NCBI GenBank assembly: GCA_964468435.1
Contig: CAYXVE010000047.1
Span: 1 to 42,556 of the forward strand
Reading direction: 5' to 3'
Origin: JBCCTX01 sp964468435
Lineage (GTDB): Bacteria; Bacteroidota; Bacteroidia; J057
DNA length: 42,556 bases
Positions 33,951 to 42,430 of this stretch are shown piece by piece (position 1 is the first letter of the stretch; the number at the start of each line of letters is the position of its first letter). Under the pieces are notes generated by a model that was not told the origin of the DNA, ran no database searches, and saw only the letters and a program-made list of their open reading frames with translations. The position numbers were made by a program, and so were the translations under genes.

Positions 33951-34778
33951 CTAGATTTTAGATCCGCAAAATTTACAATAAGCAGCGTCAATGTCGTGAT
34001 CCGACGGATTGCAGTGTGGGCATTCCTTAGGTGTCATATACTTTTGTTGCTGAGTGGCATAAGCGAGTTCTACCGATACGATGCCCGTGGGTACTGCTAG
34101 TATCGCGTAGCCCAGTATCATCAGGATTGCAGAAATAAATTGACCCAATGGAGTAGTTGGGGTGATATCTCCATAGCCAACGGTAGTCACAGTCACAATA
34201 GCCCAATATATACTGATCGGGATACTATTAAAACTACTATCCTGGCCTCCTTCAATCAGATACATAGCTGATCCTACGATACTGATGATGATCAATACCG
34301 TTGCCAGAAACACGGTAATCTTATGCCTGCTGGATTTCAATGCACTTACGAGTACCTGAGATTCAATCAGATAAGTGGAAAGCTTAAGGATACGAAATAC
34401 CCTGAGAAGTCTGAGGGCACGTATGGTGATCAGGTACTGTGTGCCAGTGAATAAAAGACCGATAAAAGTCGGAAGAATAGAAAATAAATCCACCCATCCG
34501 TAGAAACTGAATAAATATTTGCTACGGTTAGGTGAGCAATAAATTCTGACCAGATATTCTACAATAAATAGTCCTGTGATCACCCATTCAGCTATATATA
34601 GCTTGTTGGCATAGCGATCCTGAACAGAAGGTACGGTTTCAAGCATTACCACGATCAGGCTGAGTAAAATCAGGATCAGGAGGATCACATCAAAATTCTT
34701 CCCTGCGCGGGTATCAGCTTCGAAAATCACTTCATACAATAGAGATTTAAAGTCATGTGATGAATGTTTTTTCCGCAT
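33951..34778 (-). CDS. voltage-gated-type potassium channel with C-terminal zinc ribbon
   Basis: The 275-residue protein has six hydrophobic segments, an S4-like helix with regularly spaced arginines (IRALRLLRVFRILKLS), and the potassium selectivity filter TVGYGD near residue 200. The last 25 residues hold CPHC...YCKFCGSKI, two CxxC pairs of a small zinc ribbon, which is unusual for a channel tail. Bacterial channels of this kind set membrane potential or K+ balance; with the osmolyte genes 5 kb away, a role in turgor is plausible but inferred. It lies 38 bases before glmS. Confidence 0.92.
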   Translation of the reverse strand: MRKKHSSHDFKSLLYEVIFEADTRAGKNFDVILLILILLSLIVVMLETVPSVQDRYANKLYIAEWVITGLFIVEYLVRIYCSPNRSKYLFSFYGWVDLFSILPTFIGLLFTGTQYLITIRALRLLRVFRILKLSTYLIESQVLVSALKSSRHKITVFLATVLIIISIVGSAMYLIEGGQDSSFNSIPISIYWAIVTVTTVGYGDITPTTPLGQFISAILMILGYAILAVPTGIVSVELAYATQQQKYMTPKECPHCNPSDHDIDAAYCKFCGSKI

Positions 34779-34900
34779 TGCCGGGTGTTAGTTGAAATTG
34801 ATGTTGATCGAGTAGTAGTGAATACCCTGTGGAAAAATAAACAAAAGAGCAGGTGGAATTATACAAACGAAAGTAAACATATATTTTTGCTTAACAAAAT

Positions 34901-36463
34901 TTACAGCCAGGCAACAAGCCTTATACTTGCTTGTGCACAACGTATGCCATCTAGTGCTGCGGATACTATGCCACCTGCATATCCAGCACCTTCACCGCAG
35001 GGCATCAGGCCGTGAATCTGAGGATGCATAAGGGTTTGTTGATCTCTGGGTATACGCACGGGTGAGGATGTCCGGGATTCTACTGCTACCAACACAGCTT
35101 CATCTGTGAGATAGCCCCTGAGTTTTTTACCTGTAGCCTGAAACCCTTTTCTGAGTCTGTGAATGATGCCTGGGGGTAAAAATTCATCGAGGGGTACAGA
35201 TTTCAGGCCGGGAATATATGAACATTCAGGCAAATTGGTTGAAAGCCTTTTTTGAATAAAATCTGTTATCCGCTGGGCAGGGGCAACCTGGCTACCACCG
35301 CCTGCCTGATAGGCTTGATGCTCAATCTGTTCCTGCCAGGTGAGGATAGAAAGCGGATCATCCGGATGATATCCGGGAACATCTTCAAAGTTTATCTGTA
35401 CAACGATACCTGAGTTGGCAAAACGGGTATTGCGTTTGGATGGAGACCAACCATTGACTACAATTTCGTTCTGCTGTGTAGCTGCTGGACAGATGATTCC
35501 TCCTGGACACATACAAAATGAGTATACACCTCTTTCTTTAACTTGTCTCACCCATTTGTAAGCAGCTGCGGGCAGATTGGGATGCCTGGGTGGAGGTTGA
35601 TGATATTGTATCTCATCTATTAGCTGCTGGGGATGCTCTACTCTGACTCCTAAGGCAATGGGTTTTGCCTCCAGCATCACACCTTTTGCATGCAAAAGCC
35701 GGAAGATATCCCGGGCAGAATGCCCGGTAGCCAGTATCAGGCAGGATACGGGAATTACCTGCTCATCATTGATGATGACAGCTTTTATGCTATTCTGTTC
35801 GATGTGTATATCTGTAAGTCTGCTGTTAAAATGGATTTCACCTCCACATTCCTGTATGTAAGTGCGCATATTTTCAATAATGCCTGGAAGTTTGTTGGTA
35901 CCAATATGGGGATGAGCATCCATGAGTATTTCGGGGCTTGCACCGAAGTGTACCAGCTGCTGATATATATCATGGATATTTCCCCGTTTGGTAGAGCGCG
36001 TGTAAAGCTTTCCATCTGAAAACGTGCCTGCTCCTCCCTCCCCAAAGCAGTAATTACTGTTGGGATTCACGATCCCATTGCGGGTAAGTAGTGCCAGATC
36101 TCTTCTGCGTTCCCGTACACATTTTCCCCTTTCAAAAAGGATAGGCTTATATCCCAGTTCTATGCATTTCAATGCGGCAAATAGTCCTGCAGGTCCTAGT
36201 CCCACGATGTGTATTTCAGGAGATTCTGAGACATTACGCTGGGCAAAATGATAGGAAGGTGTCTGATGATGGGCTTCGTTGATCCAAGTCTGGACTCTTA
36301 GCCTGAAATGTACAGGTGCTGTTCGCGCATCTACAGACTTTCGCTCTATCTCAAAGTGGGTAAGCTCCTCACTGGAAATGTTGAGTTTTCTGCATATTAC
36401 TCCCCTGATATGGATGCTTTCGAATTCCTGTGGTAATACTTTGATTTCTACCAGTTGCCTCAT
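34901..36463 (-). CDS. FAD-dependent dehydrogenase (COG2509-type flavoprotein)
   Basis: The 520-residue protein has an N-terminal extension of about 85 residues and an FAD Rossmann motif GLGPAGLFAALKCIELG near residue 90. The family block NSNYCFGEGGAGTFSDGKLYTR and a C-terminal CGEGAGYAGGIVSAALDG segment follow. These proteins are widespread flavoproteins with no well-proven reaction, often called NAD(FAD)-utilising dehydrogenases. It stands 45 bases after the sulfotransferase gene and 122 bases before the channel gene. Confidence 0.9.
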   Translation of the reverse strand: MRQLVEIKVLPQEFESIHIRGVICRKLNISSEELTHFEIERKSVDARTAPVHFRLRVQTWINEAHHQTPSYHFAQRNVSESPEIHIVGLGPAGLFAALKCIELGYKPILFERGKCVRERRRDLALLTRNGIVNPNSNYCFGEGGAGTFSDGKLYTRSTKRGNIHDIYQQLVHFGASPEILMDAHPHIGTNKLPGIIENMRTYIQECGGEIHFNSRLTDIHIEQNSIKAVIINDEQVIPVSCLILATGHSARDIFRLLHAKGVMLEAKPIALGVRVEHPQQLIDEIQYHQPPPRHPNLPAAAYKWVRQVKERGVYSFCMCPGGIICPAATQQNEIVVNGWSPSKRNTRFANSGIVVQINFEDVPGYHPDDPLSILTWQEQIEHQAYQAGGGSQVAPAQRITDFIQKRLSTNLPECSYIPGLKSVPLDEFLPPGIIHRLRKGFQATGKKLRGYLTDEAVLVAVESRTSSPVRIPRDQQTLMHPQIHGLMPCGEGAGYAGGIVSAALDGIRCAQASIRLVAWL

Positions 36464-36508
36464 AACTTAAGCAAGATACGGGTTTCCTGGAAATCAAGCT
36501 ACCGGTAT

Positions 36509-37330
36509 TTAAATCTCATAATTCAGTAATTCCAGGGCCTCCCGAGCTTCATATTTTATAAAATCCAGGTCTTCTTGATCGAAAACTTCCTGCCAGAGAG
36601 GTGTTCTGGTGTGAATAACAACCGACGTTGTAGCAGGAAATATACAGATATAGCGGTTGAAATAGTCATGCCAGCGCTTTTGCACTTTGGGAGGAAGCAA
36701 GGGTTTACTGATGGTGGGAGCTAATCCCAGGATGTCAGATATTCTGTGGAGCTGCTCTAAGGGCTGTGAAAGCAAGTCTTCATATTTGAACACGTGTGCA
36801 TTAGGCTTATGCACCCATCTGGCAACTTCATCAGACCAATATTTCACCCTACTGGTAAACGGATCGTTTGCATGTACCTCGTACTGACGGATAAAATCTT
36901 TCATCGGAACATGAGCAGGTTCCCAAAATACTTTCATGTATTCGTGATAAGAGCAAAACATATCTCTGACATTTCTGACGATATAAAACAAGTATGCTTC
37001 TTCATGGAGCCAGGTAATCCAGTCGCGATGCTCATCCATGAGTAGATCGTAGTCGAAGCCATGCATTTTAACGATTGGGTAGGGGATATCTCTAAGTCGC
37101 TGGAATGCCTTTTCGAATGTGGTTTCTTTTTTCCATATTTGACCTGCATCTAGGATCAATGTGCGTGAATCCTGAAGTGGTAATTTCCATCTGGTCGTCT
37201 GCGGGAAATGGCGACGGATGAAATCGATGGCAAGGTGGGTGCCAGAACGTGGATGTGAGAGTATGCACACAGGTCTACGCGTGGCGATTGCCAGTTGATC
37301 TAACGAAAGCTGGAGTACTTTGTTGCTCAT
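36509..37330 (-). CDS. sulfotransferase-domain protein
   Basis: The 273-residue protein has the PAPS 5'-phosphosulfate-binding loop SHPRSGTHL (residues 25-33) and a 3'-phosphate-binding segment YIVRNVRDMFCSYHEYM. The end of the domain is shown by the VFKYEDLLSQPLEQLHRISDILGL stretch. It would transfer sulfate from PAPS to a hydroxyl or amine of a small molecule or glycan. It is divergent from a Wzz-like chain-length gene, which raises the possibility of sulfated surface polysaccharide; this is inferred from position. Confidence 0.88.
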   Translation of the reverse strand: MSNKVLQLSLDQLAIATRRPVCILSHPRSGTHLAIDFIRRHFPQTTRWKLPLQDSRTLILDAGQIWKKETTFEKAFQRLRDIPYPIVKMHGFDYDLLMDEHRDWITWLHEEAYLFYIVRNVRDMFCSYHEYMKVFWEPAHVPMKDFIRQYEVHANDPFTSRVKYWSDEVARWVHKPNAHVFKYEDLLSQPLEQLHRISDILGLAPTISKPLLPPKVQKRWHDYFNRYICIFPATTSVVIHTRTPLWQEVFDQEDLDFIKYEAREALELLNYEI

Positions 37331-37379
37331 TTGAATATAATGAATATTAGCCCATATAAGTTTTAAATATTATATAACA

Positions 37380-37387
37380 AATATATA
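37380..37387 (-). promoter_or_regulatory. -7 box upstream of the sulfotransferase gene
   Basis: Read on the minus strand the sequence is TATATTTG, a perfect TAnnTTTG match 50 bases before the start codon. No TTG is found at the usual spacing, so confidence is limited. Confidence 0.35.
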
Positions 37388-37439
37388 TTTTATATATTGA
37401 AATTTAAAATTATTTTATCATTAGCTTTTGTACAGTAGG

Positions 37440-38612
37440 ATGGATCGTAAAAGTAAATATATGAAATTCGAAGAAAGTGAAGATGAGCGTTTTGATTTGT
37501 TTTATTTGGTAAATTTAATTCGAAAGTATGCCGCATACGTTATTATTGTTGTGGGGATAGCTTGTCTGTTGTCGATCATTCTGACCATGCCATTTTTTTA
37601 TCCTCCGGAGTTTCGCTCCAGTGCGATTATCTATCCGACTAATCCTGAGCGTTTTGATCTCGATAATGTTTTTGCAGAAGATCCATTGATTTATTTGTTT
37701 GGAGATTCTAAAGGGGTTGAGCGATTGGATAATATTGCTAACTCAGAGGAGCTTCAACTCTACATAATTGATTCATTGGATTTGTGGAAAGCTTACAGGA
37801 TTGATAAGGACAGCGGAGTATCTCCCAGGCACTATGCACTTCTAAATTTTAACGGTAATGTTACGACCCTGCGGGTTGCAGGTGACGGACTACAGATTGA
37901 AGCCTTCGACCACGATCCAGAACGTGCGGCTGCTATTGTCAATCTGCTGATTGATCGCATCGATTATTCGGTAAGGAAAATGATCACTCAAAACAAGGAA
38001 GGGGTATTGAAGGCATTAAAGGAAGGGGAAGATTACTTGAGTCAGAAGGTGGATACCTATAGGGACAGCATCACGGCCATCAGAGGGGTGTACAATGTCT
38101 ACCATATTGAACGGCAGACAGAGGCCATTCTGAAGGAGCTATTGACCAAACAAGGTGAATGGAGTTCTGCCAGAGTAGAGCTGGAAGCAGCTAGAGAACA
38201 AAATGTCAACAGCATGAAAGTCAGAGAACTTCAGACACGTATATCTGCGCTTGAAAGTCAGATAGCTATGTTGACGAGAAATAACTCAGGTTCAATAATT
38301 AATCTGGAGCAGTTTCGCAATGGTCTCGATAAGATCAAACAGCTTGAGCTGATTCATGAAGAATTGACACTAGAACTTAAGGAAAACAGAAAAAAGATTA
38401 ATAACCTCGAGCGTATGTCCATGGTAGAATACAGCACCATCATCACACCTGAGAAGGCACTTCCAGCTGACCGTAAATCCAAACCCATTAGATGGATCAT
38501 CTTGCTTGCTACTGGATTGATCTCTTCACTGGTAAGCATCGTAGGACTGGTATTGATAGACCGGCTGGTACCTTACTTTAAACCCAGGCATCGAGATCCT
38601 GCCCAAAAGTAA
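37440..38612 (+). CDS. Wzz-like polysaccharide chain-length determinant protein
   Basis: From the ATG at 37440 the protein has 390 residues; a TTG at 37428 is also in frame. One helix near residues 25-50 (YVIIVVGIACLLSIILTMPFF) and another near 350-375 (IILLATGLISSLVSIVGLVLI) flank a periplasmic part with long coiled-coil heptads (about 200-335). That is the topology of Wzz/FepE proteins, which set O-antigen or capsule chain length. The PxxP-like motif near the second helix (ALPADRKSKPIRWI) also fits. No kinase domain is attached. Confidence 0.85.
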   Translation: MDRKSKYMKFEESEDERFDLFYLVNLIRKYAAYVIIVVGIACLLSIILTMPFFYPPEFRSSAIIYPTNPERFDLDNVFAEDPLIYLFGDSKGVERLDNIANSEELQLYIIDSLDLWKAYRIDKDSGVSPRHYALLNFNGNVTTLRVAGDGLQIEAFDHDPERAAAIVNLLIDRIDYSVRKMITQNKEGVLKALKEGEDYLSQKVDTYRDSITAIRGVYNVYHIERQTEAILKELLTKQGEWSSARVELEAAREQNVNSMKVRELQTRISALESQIAMLTRNNSGSIINLEQFRNGLDKIKQLELIHEELTLELKENRKKINNLERMSMVEYSTIITPEKALPADRKSKPIRWIILLATGLISSLVSIVGLVLIDRLVPYFKPRHRDPAQK

Positions 38613-38619
38613 CAGACAA

Positions 38620-38946
38620 TTGAAATCAACATTTTTCGAGGATGTTTATGAAGTGGTTAAATTAATTCCTCGCGGTAGGGTTACTTCATATGGCGCTATC
38701 GCCATGTATCTCGGTGCCCATAAATCTGCACGTATGGTGGGATATGCGTTGAAACAGGGAATGGATTTTCCAGATGTACCGGCACATCGCGTGGTCAACC
38801 GTGAAGGTATGCTTACCGGGAGGCATCATTTTCCAGATGATCGTCCGATGGATGTATTGCTGCAACAAGAAGGTATTGAGATTGAAAACATGCGTGTAAT
38901 ACACTTTGATCGATGCTACTGGGACCCTGCTCGTGAGTTATTGTAA
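38620..38946 (+). CDS. alkyltransferase-like (ATL) protein, MGMT family
   Basis: The 108-residue protein begins with TTG at 38620 and has the MGMT DNA-binding fold: IPRGRVTSYGAIAMYLG, then KSARMVGYALK, then VPAHRVVNREGMLTG. In true O6-methylguanine methyltransferases the motif is PCHRV. Here Ala55 replaces the acceptor Cys, so the protein cannot take an alkyl group. ATL proteins bind O6-alkylguanine and hand it to nucleotide excision repair. It starts eight bases after the Wzz-like gene, which is probably chance packing. Confidence 0.92.
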   Translation: MKSTFFEDVYEVVKLIPRGRVTSYGAIAMYLGAHKSARMVGYALKQGMDFPDVPAHRVVNREGMLTGRHHFPDDRPMDVLLQQEGIEIENMRVIHFDRCYWDPARELL

Positions 38947-38983
38947 AATACATAAATAATTATTTTTATAAAAATTAATAGTT

Positions 38984-38991
38984 TATTTTTG
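38984..38991 (+). promoter_or_regulatory. -7 box upstream of the NlpC/P60 gene
   Basis: TATTTTTG matches TAnnTTTG and lies about 68 bases before the start codon at 39059. A TTG at the proper spacing is missing. Confidence 0.3.
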
Positions 38992-39058
38992 GCTTATTTC
39001 TTTCATGGGGATTTATTTGGAATGGTAATTGCCCTTACAAATGCAAATGGTCAATGTT

Positions 39059-39685
39059 ATGAAAAACTTTGCATGTGTTCATTTTGCTTTGGTATGTATA
39101 CTTATGGGATTTTTGGGGGGGTGTTCACCTAAGGGGTATGAAAAATATTCCTACCTGATCAAGGACAGACAACAGGATGAAACCGTAAATAGGCCTGAGA
39201 ACCCTGAGTTTGAGGTTAATCGACCTGTAAAAAAAGTCAGGCCGACCTCCTCTCCCATTCCTAAAGCAACTCCTTCTGATTATACGGGCAAATTACTCAA
39301 AACAGCCAGATCTTATCTGGGAGCACCTTACAGGTATGGTGGTATGAGCAGGAAGGGAATAGATTGTTCGGGGCTGATGTGTGTTGCATTTGGAGAAGTG
39401 GGAGAGAGCCTTCCTCATTCATCTGCGTTGCAAGCCAGAATGGGGCAGACAGTATCTATAGATGAGCTTTCAGTGGGAAATATGGTTTTTTTTAAAACCA
39501 AGGGTTCATCCAGAATAAATCATGTGGGTATGGTAACTGAAATCAAGGGAGGAGCGATTTATTTTATTCATTCAACAACGAGTAAAGGAGTAAGAATAGA
39601 CAGGCTAGATGAGGGGTATTGGCGATCGTTGTATGAAAAAGGTGTGAGTATGTTCAAAGAAAAAGCGGATCTTGATGCCAGATAA
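39059..39685 (+). CDS. NlpC/P60 (C40) peptidase lipoprotein
   Basis: From the ATG at 39059 the protein has 208 residues. It has a lipoprotein signal (ILMGFLGGC, C22), a proline-rich linker (about 50-75) and a C-terminal NlpC/P60 domain. The catalytic Cys is in GIDCSGLM (C103), the His in INHVGMV and the third polar position in FIHST. Such enzymes cut peptidoglycan stem peptides in the periplasm. The ORF is open ten codons further up, but those residues would spoil the signal peptide. The last codons overlap the terminator of the convergent MarR gene. Confidence 0.93.
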   Translation: MKNFACVHFALVCILMGFLGGCSPKGYEKYSYLIKDRQQDETVNRPENPEFEVNRPVKKVRPTSSPIPKATPSDYTGKLLKTARSYLGAPYRYGGMSRKGIDCSGLMCVAFGEVGESLPHSSALQARMGQTVSIDELSVGNMVFFKTKGSSRINHVGMVTEIKGGAIYFIHSTTSKGVRIDRLDEGYWRSLYEKGVSMFKEKADLDAR

Positions 39686-39700
39686 CAGGTAAGATCCGCT
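39655..39700 (-). terminator. terminator of the MarR gene, inside the NlpC/P60 gene end
   Basis: Perfect ten-base arms AGCGGATCTT (39664-39673) and AAGATCCGCT (39691-39700) enclose a 17-base loop. On the minus strand the hairpin runs into a T-rich tail (TTTTTCTTT). The NlpC/P60 stop codon lies within the loop, so the two convergent genes share this DNA. Confidence 0.65.
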
Positions 39701-39730
39701 GAATTCCAGAATTAGTGTAACAAGAGTAGG

Positions 39731-40186
39731 TTAATAGCTAGGTAAAGAAACTTGAGATATCTTCTCCAGACCGTCAACAAGGATTCCGAATTGATCATCC
39801 TGAATGACTTGCTTCATACGAGTTGATAAATCTCTCAGGTAATCAGAGTAAGATTCCAACAATTTTTCTCCTTTGGAAGAAATGTGTACATAGATCGACC
39901 TTCGGTCAGTCTTGGAATTTACACGCTTTACCAGTTTTTGATTTTCAAGGCGATCGACAATGTTGGTTAGGTTACTGAGTTTTACTTTCACCTTTTCTCC
40001 AATGTCTTTCATTTTCTTATCGCCTTCCTGCTGGAGAAGTCTCAGTATGTCGATCTCAACAGATGACACGCTAAACTTCTTCTGAACCAGCTCCTGATGC
40101 CTTTGGATCACATCAGTCAATTGAAACAGACTTTGCTCTAATCGCTCCAGTCTATCCACTTTTAGTTCCTGATTTTGATTTGACAT
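39731..40186 (-). CDS. MarR-family transcriptional regulator
   Basis: The 151-residue protein has the usual length and plan: helical arms at both ends and a winged helix in the middle (DILRLLQQEGDKKMKDIGEKVKVKLSNLTNIVDRLENQKLVKRVNSKTDRRSIYVHISSKGEKLL). The RNSKTDRRSIYV wing is standard. It has no co-directional partner, so it probably controls itself or a distant target. A symmetrical AT-rich site lies 24 bases upstream of its start. Confidence 0.93.
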   Translation of the reverse strand: MSNQNQELKVDRLERLEQSLFQLTDVIQRHQELVQKKFSVSSVEIDILRLLQQEGDKKMKDIGEKVKVKLSNLTNIVDRLENQKLVKRVNSKTDRRSIYVHISSKGEKLLESYSDYLRDLSTRMKQVIQDDQFGILVDGLEKISQVSLPSY

Positions 40187-40493
40187 AGTGTTTGTTGTTA
40201 AGGAATGGATTTTATTTAACTAAAATAAAACTGTGCATAATTTACGAATTATAACTTAAATAGTACATACTAAAACAATATTTTCCCTGAAAAACTTATA
40301 CGTGATATAAACTTAATCGTTTAGGCATTTACCAGTATATACCTTATCCAGGTATCGCAGTTTTCCACTATGTTCAGGGAACTATTTTCCTATGAAAGAG
40401 ACATTTAATAGAATCTTTTCTATAATTAATTACAAAGAAAGTACTTTTCAGATAAAAAGGCAATACCGAAAAGTTGTTTTGATGATAAATCCT
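40187..40493. other. 307-base AT-rich region between the MarR gene and dnaX
   Basis: No gene was seen. The left part holds the MarR promoter and palindrome; the rest is featureless AT-rich DNA. Confidence 0.4.
40210..40230. promoter_or_regulatory. palindromic candidate MarR operator
   Basis: Eight-base arms TTTTATTT (40210-40217) and AAATAAAA (40223-40230) flank a five-base centre. The site is 24 bases from the MarR start codon, where autoregulation would act. AT-rich composition makes chance symmetry possible. Confidence 0.4.
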
Positions 40494-41136
40494 TTACTTA
40501 TAGATAATTCGCGTGTTAAATAATTTTTGGAGTTTTTTCAACGCAGGATTCTTTTCCATCATCGCTTGGAGCTTTTCTTCTGGTGTATATGGCTGATGAT
40601 CAGTGGTTTTTTTGATATTTTGGGATATGCTAAGTTCGAGAAATAGTCCAGGTGTCCTGAGCTTTCTCCTTAACAAAGCCAGGACTTCTTTATCCTGATC
40701 GATGAGTTTTTTTTGCAATTCATTGTTGGCTTTACAGATCCACTTATTGTGATCCAGGATGTGATCTGCTTGGGCAAGTGCTGTGGCAAGGTTCATCTTG
40801 TTTTGTTGCTGCATCTGTTGGATGTATTCCTGGAGATAAGCCATAAATTGATCCCTGTCCACTTGAATTTCGGGATTGTATACGGGCTGGGCGGTTTCTA
40901 TAGATGTATCATCATCACTCGGCTGTGTTTCAGCTTCCTGACTTATCATTTCGTGGAAAGCATTCAGGTCCTCTGTAATTTTAAACTCCGGACTTTTAAT
41001 TTTTTTCTTGCGAGGTAGATTAACAGAAGAATCCACAGTCTCAGAAGCTACTATCTGAGTACCCTTAGAATCTGCTGATGTGGGAGTATTGACGCTTTGT
41101 TCAGTACCATGCTCATGCGATTCAGCTATACGCGGC
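40494..41136 (-). CDS. C-terminal (tau-specific) part of DnaX in the shifted frame
   Basis: The frame is open from just after the A-run at 41137-41146 to the stop at 40494, giving 213 residues with no stop. The first start-like codon is the GTG at 41034-41036 (180 residues from there). The text begins PRIAESHEHGTEQSV, has a basic patch (LPRKKKIKSPEFK), and ends in a helical domain (DHILDHNKWICKANNELQKKLIDQDKEVLALLRRKLRTPGLFLEL...). That order and size fit the linker and polymerase-binding tail of tau. It has no ribosome-binding site of its own, so it is most likely expressed as an extension of the upstream frame. Confidence 0.8.
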
Positions 41137-42283
41137 TTTTTTTTTTGACTTCTGCTTCATCGCCCACCCACTCAGCTGTCAGGTCTATGGCCTCAGCCAG
41201 ATGAGCGAGTTTGATAAGAGTCAGTTCCACCAGAAGCCGTGGATGTTGTGCATAGCGAAGTTGTTCTTCTGCTTCTGCGGTTAGGTTGAAGGCATTGAGG
41301 AGCCAACTTGCAGGAATAAGTTGGCTTTGCTGTAGGTACTGCTCGCGGATCTTCTCAGAAACTTCGAGAAGCTGAACGGTTTTGGGCTGCTGGCTGACCA
41401 GTAAATTTCGCATATGCTCATACAATCCACTTAACACATCTTTAGCTTCAAATCCTTTGTCTATGATATCATTGAGCAAGATGAGCAGTGAAGTGTGATC
41501 TCCGGCCAGCATCTGCTTTACCGCCTCGAAATAGTAATCGTAATCGAGGATGTTGAGGTTTTCCAGAACTGATGAAAAGGTGAGTTTTTTCTGAGTAAAA
41601 CTGACCAGTTGATCATAAAGGCTTAGCGCATCTCTGAGCGCTCCGTCGGCTTTTAAAGCGATCTGCTGTAGAGCAGCATATTCATAATCTATGCCTTCTT
41701 CTTTCGAGATAAAGGAGAGATGATCTGCGATATCATCCACTTTGATGCGTTTGAAATCAAATTTTTGACAACGCGACAGGATCGTGGGTAATATTTTATG
41801 CTTTTCTGTGGTAGCTAGAATAAACAGTACATGGGCAGGGGGTTCTTCCAGGGTTTTGAGAAAGGCATTGAATGCCTGTTGAGAAAGCATATGCACCTCA
41901 TCTATGATATAGACACTCTTTTTTCCGGAAGGGGGTACATATCGTGTTTGTTCGATCAGGTTGCGTATGTCATCCACGCTGTTGTTGGAGGCAGCGTCTA
42001 GTTCGTGTATGTTCATACTTTTACCCTGGTTGTAAGACTGGCAGGACTCACAGACATTACAGGGTTCACCCTCAGGGGTGAGTTGGTCGCAATTGATAGC
42101 CTTAGCCAGGATTCTGGCACAGGTTGTTTTACCTACCCCTCTGGGGCCTGAAAACAGAAAAGCGTGTGCGAGCTGATCCAGAAGGATAGCACTTCGCAGG
42201 GTATGTGTAATATGAGATTGACCCACTACAGACTGGAAATTGGAAGGTCTGTACTTTCTGGCTGATACAATATAGTTTCCCAT
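41126..42283 (-). CDS. DNA polymerase III subunit gamma/tau, DnaX (gamma-length frame)
   Basis: The 385-residue protein is the AAA+ clamp-loader part. It has Walker A FSGPRGVGKTT near residue 45, four zinc-binding Cys (C..EGEPCNVCESC), Walker B VYIIDEVHML, sensor 1 ATTEKHKILPTILSRC and the domain III helices. The frame ends four codons after a run of ten A residues (KKKSRV then TAG at 41126-41128). A -1 shift at the run joins the open frame 40494-41136 and gives about 596 residues, a normal tau length. It is divergent from thrS. Confidence 0.95.
   Translation of the reverse strand: MGNYIVSARKYRPSNFQSVVGQSHITHTLRSAILLDQLAHAFLFSGPRGVGKTTCARILAKAINCDQLTPEGEPCNVCESCQSYNQGKSMNIHELDAASNNSVDDIRNLIEQTRYVPPSGKKSVYIIDEVHMLSQQAFNAFLKTLEEPPAHVLFILATTEKHKILPTILSRCQKFDFKRIKVDDIADHLSFISKEEGIDYEYAALQQIALKADGALRDALSLYDQLVSFTQKKLTFSSVLENLNILDYDYYFEAVKQMLAGDHTSLLILLNDIIDKGFEAKDVLSGLYEHMRNLLVSQQPKTVQLLEVSEKIREQYLQQSQLIPASWLLNAFNLTAEAEEQLRYAQHPRLLVELTLIKLAHLAEAIDLTAEWVGDEAEVKKKSRV
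41137..41146 (-). other. A10 slippery tract in dnaX
   Basis: On the coding (minus) strand ten consecutive A residues encode AAA AAA AAA A. In the zero frame the next codons are AGC CGC GTA TAG. With one more A, or a -1 shift, translation continues for 213 codons. Long A-runs cause transcriptional slippage in the dnaX gene of Thermus thermophilus and ribosomal shifting at A AAA AAG in E. coli. No Shine-Dalgarno-like stimulator or strong stem-loop was seen close by. Confidence 0.7.
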
Positions 42284-42364
42284 AACTCAAATCTACGCAA
42301 AATTTGACAACCGGGGAATTCTCTGGTATAATACGTATCCTGCCCATGATATAAAATCCGTTTG

Positions 42365-42376
42365 ACAAAGCTTTGT
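42365..42376. promoter_or_regulatory. perfect 12-base palindrome at the thrS promoter
   Basis: ACAAAGCTTTGT is its own reverse complement and overlaps the -33 TTG of the thrS promoter. It may be an operator; at 12 bases chance is not excluded. Confidence 0.3.
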
Positions 42377-42402
42377 ATTAGCAGGTCTTATCAGTAGATT
42401 TG
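42373..42402 (+). promoter_or_regulatory. Bacteroidota-type promoter of thrS
   Basis: TTG (42373-42375), a 19-base spacer and TAGATTTG (42395-42402) match the consensus fully. The expected start of transcription is about 20 bases before the thrS ATG, leaving no room for a T-box or other leader. Confidence 0.65.
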
Positions 42403-42430
42403 GCATTAAATTGCGTACAAGTAGAATCTT

